Shown here: piece after piece, positions 5,214 to 6,081 of the stretch
Numbering within the stretch: position 1 is the first letter of the stretch
Layout of the letters: every line of letters starts with the position of its first letter
From: Candidatus Heimdallarchaeota archaeon
GTDB taxonomy: Archaea > Asgardarchaeota > Heimdallarchaeia > JABLTI01
Assembly: GCA_030602675.1 (NCBI GenBank)
Contig: JAUVZH010000180.1
Location: 1-6,081, forward strand
DNA length: 6,081 nucleotides
Direction: 5' to 3'
Notes under the pieces: generated by a model
What the model saw: the letters and a program-made list of their open reading frames with translations, nothing else
The model's database searches: none
What the model was told of the DNA's origin: nothing
Position numbers and translations under genes: made by a program

Positions 5214-5900
5214 TTATAATTCAACGAAATCAATGAATATTGAAATTGCTTTTTTCATTTTTTCTTTATTCTTTGTAAGATAGTCTTGGTTAAGTTTTAA
5301 AGAATTCAAAAATTCTTGGAGTTTGAGAAACAAATCGTCATCGGGAGCTTCTATAAGTGTGAATAGCTTAACTCTACGACCTCTTTTCATCGTCTGTTCT
5401 TCAGGTGGTTGAACTGTTTCATTAGATTCTTTACTGATAAAAACAGCTTTTACTTGGGGTTTCTCTTTTGTTGTTTTTCGTTTCAACTCAAAAAGCTTAC
5501 TTGTTATATTACCGTAAATGCTTGGAGCTCTTTGTAATGTAAGTTCCCATTCTTCTAAAATCTTAATCTTGTTTTTCTTTTTAGCAAATTCCTTAAGCTC
5601 TTCAGAAAGTTCTATATTGCTAATTTCACTGATGGTTTTTGCTGTTGAATAATAATGAGTATATCTTTTATCCGAAGAATTTCCTATTTCATCTTTAATA
5701 ACAAATCTTGCGTCTAATAAGAATCCTAAGCTTCTGAATAGTGTTGCTTTGCTAACATCTAGGTCAAACCTCAATTGATAAGGAGTACTTTTACCATAAA
5801 TCATAAGGTAAAAATAAATTAATAGACATGATCCTATCTTATAGACTTTAAGATTTTTTTCAATTGTTTCTAAGATATCATCATGTTTCAATTTTTTCAC
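5214..5900 (-). CDS. Winged-helix transcriptional regulator
   Basis: The 228-residue protein has an N-terminal winged helix-turn-helix. A helix at about 19-35 (YKIGSCLLIYFYLMIYG) leads to STPYQLRFDLDVSKATLFRSLGFLLDARFVIKDE (38-71), where VSKATLFRSLGFL is the recognition helix. A wing, ending in KRYTHYYS (78-85), follows. This arrangement is typical of archaeal ArsR- or TrmB-like regulators. After residue 95 comes a charged helical region, a linker rich in Lys, Glu and Pro (about 139-178) and a C-terminal helical segment (188-228) that may dimerise. No ligand domain is recognised, so the signal is unknown. The start codon is GTG at 5900-5898: an in-frame stop lies five codons upstream and no in-frame ATG precedes residue 33. 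A small palindrome 15-29 bases upstream may allow autoregulation. Confidence 0.78.
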   Translation of the reverse strand: MKKLKHDDILETIEKNLKVYKIGSCLLIYFYLMIYGKSTPYQLRFDLDVSKATLFRSLGFLLDARFVIKDEIGNSSDKRYTHYYSTAKTISEISNIELSEELKEFAKKKNKIKILEEWELTLQRAPSIYGNITSKLFELKRKTTKEKPQVKAVFISKESNETVQPPEEQTMKRGRRVKLFTLIEAPDDDLFLKLQEFLNSLKLNQDYLTKNKEKMKKAISIFIDFVEL

Positions 5901-5914
5901 TTCAAGTTTTATTT

Positions 5915-5929
5915 AGGAAATGAGTTCCT
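5915..5929. promoter_or_regulatory. Short palindrome before the winged-helix gene, possible autoregulatory site
   Basis: AGGAA (5915-5919) and TTCCT (5925-5929) are exact inverses around five bases. The site lies 15-29 bases before the GTG at 5900, close to where transcription should begin if the minus-strand TATA-like stretch ATACTTATATG (about 5955-5945) is used. A repressor bound here would block its own gene. The arms are short, so confidence is low. Confidence 0.35.
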
Positions 5930-5974
5930 CAAGAATTATCAATCATATAAGTATTTAGATTTTTAGCCACCAAA

Positions 5975-6081
5975 TTACTTCCTAATTAAAGCAATTTTTT
6001 GTTGAGGATAATCTAAAATGATTTCAAAATCTTTCAGAAAAGGATAACCAAGAATTCCAGCAATTTTTTTATCACCTTCTC
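5975..6081 (-). CDS. Retropepsin-like aspartyl protease, C-terminal end only
   Basis: The minus strand is open from the window edge to a TAA at 5977-5975, giving 34 complete residues. The sequence GDKKIAGILGYPFLKDFEIILDYPQQKIALI matches the conserved end of single-domain retropepsin-like proteases: the hydrophobic-hydrophobic-Gly turn (ILG), then a FL-x-x-F segment and a final I-x-x-D-Y strand hairpin. These enzymes work as dimers, with one catalytic D-T/S-G per chain; that part is outside the window. The Asp usual after ILG in ILGxDFL is Pro here (GYPFL), which is seen in some members. The gene lies 74 bases before the regulator gene on the same strand, but a separate TATA-like stretch between them argues against simple coupling. 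Confidence 0.68.
   Translation of the reverse strand, partial: EGDKKIAGILGYPFLKDFEIILDYPQQKIALIRK

Overview
This AT-rich window most likely comes from an uncultured archaeon, and the gene content leans towards the Asgard (Promethearchaeota) group. Short-leader or leaderless starts sit behind TATA-like boxes. Several gene families present are common in archaea: a DUF433/DUF5615 gene pair, a stand-alone E2-type acyltransferase, a secreted zinc protease anchored at its C-terminus, and long winged-helix regulators. The Asgard lean rests mainly on the protein at 641-1270, which appears to join a gelsolin-like domain to a zinc ribbon and a RING-like cross-brace. This is inferred from sequence reading alone, with no database search.

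Layout. Position 1-312 (minus) is the N-terminal 104 residues of a 2-oxoacid dehydrogenase acyltransferase (E2) catalytic-domain protein, cut by the window edge. The divergent intergenic stretch 313-640 holds its promoter, copy A of a dispersed element and a 9-bp inverted repeat. Position 641-1270 (plus) is the gelsolin-like/zinc-ribbon/RING-like protein. Position 1271-1485 is noncoding with two weak hairpins and a promoter. Positions 1486-1731 and 1728-2087 (plus) form a translationally coupled DUF433 / DUF5615 (PIN-like) toxin-antitoxin-type pair, followed by T-rich terminator-like sequence. Position 2225-3133 (minus) is an NmrA-like atypical short-chain dehydrogenase. The second divergent intergenic stretch, 3134-3461, holds a strong hairpin, element copy B and a spaced direct repeat. 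Position 3462-5003 (plus) is a secreted, membrane-anchored HExxH metalloprotease. Position 5004-5213 is a convergent intergenic stretch with element copy C. Position 5214-5900 (minus) is a winged-helix regulator starting with GTG and preceded by a small palindrome. Position 5975-6081 (minus) is the C-terminal end of a retropepsin-like aspartyl protease.

The genes do not form one evident pathway. Apart from the coupled pair at 1486-2087, each seems to be its own transcription unit, with strand switches between most neighbours. The observations most worth following are the domain architecture at 641-1270 and the three same-orientation copies of a short noncoding element (361-424, 3345-3392, 5125-5190). 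That element has a T-tract on its minus strand and could be an RNA 3' end or terminator, a small RNA, or a miniature repeat.
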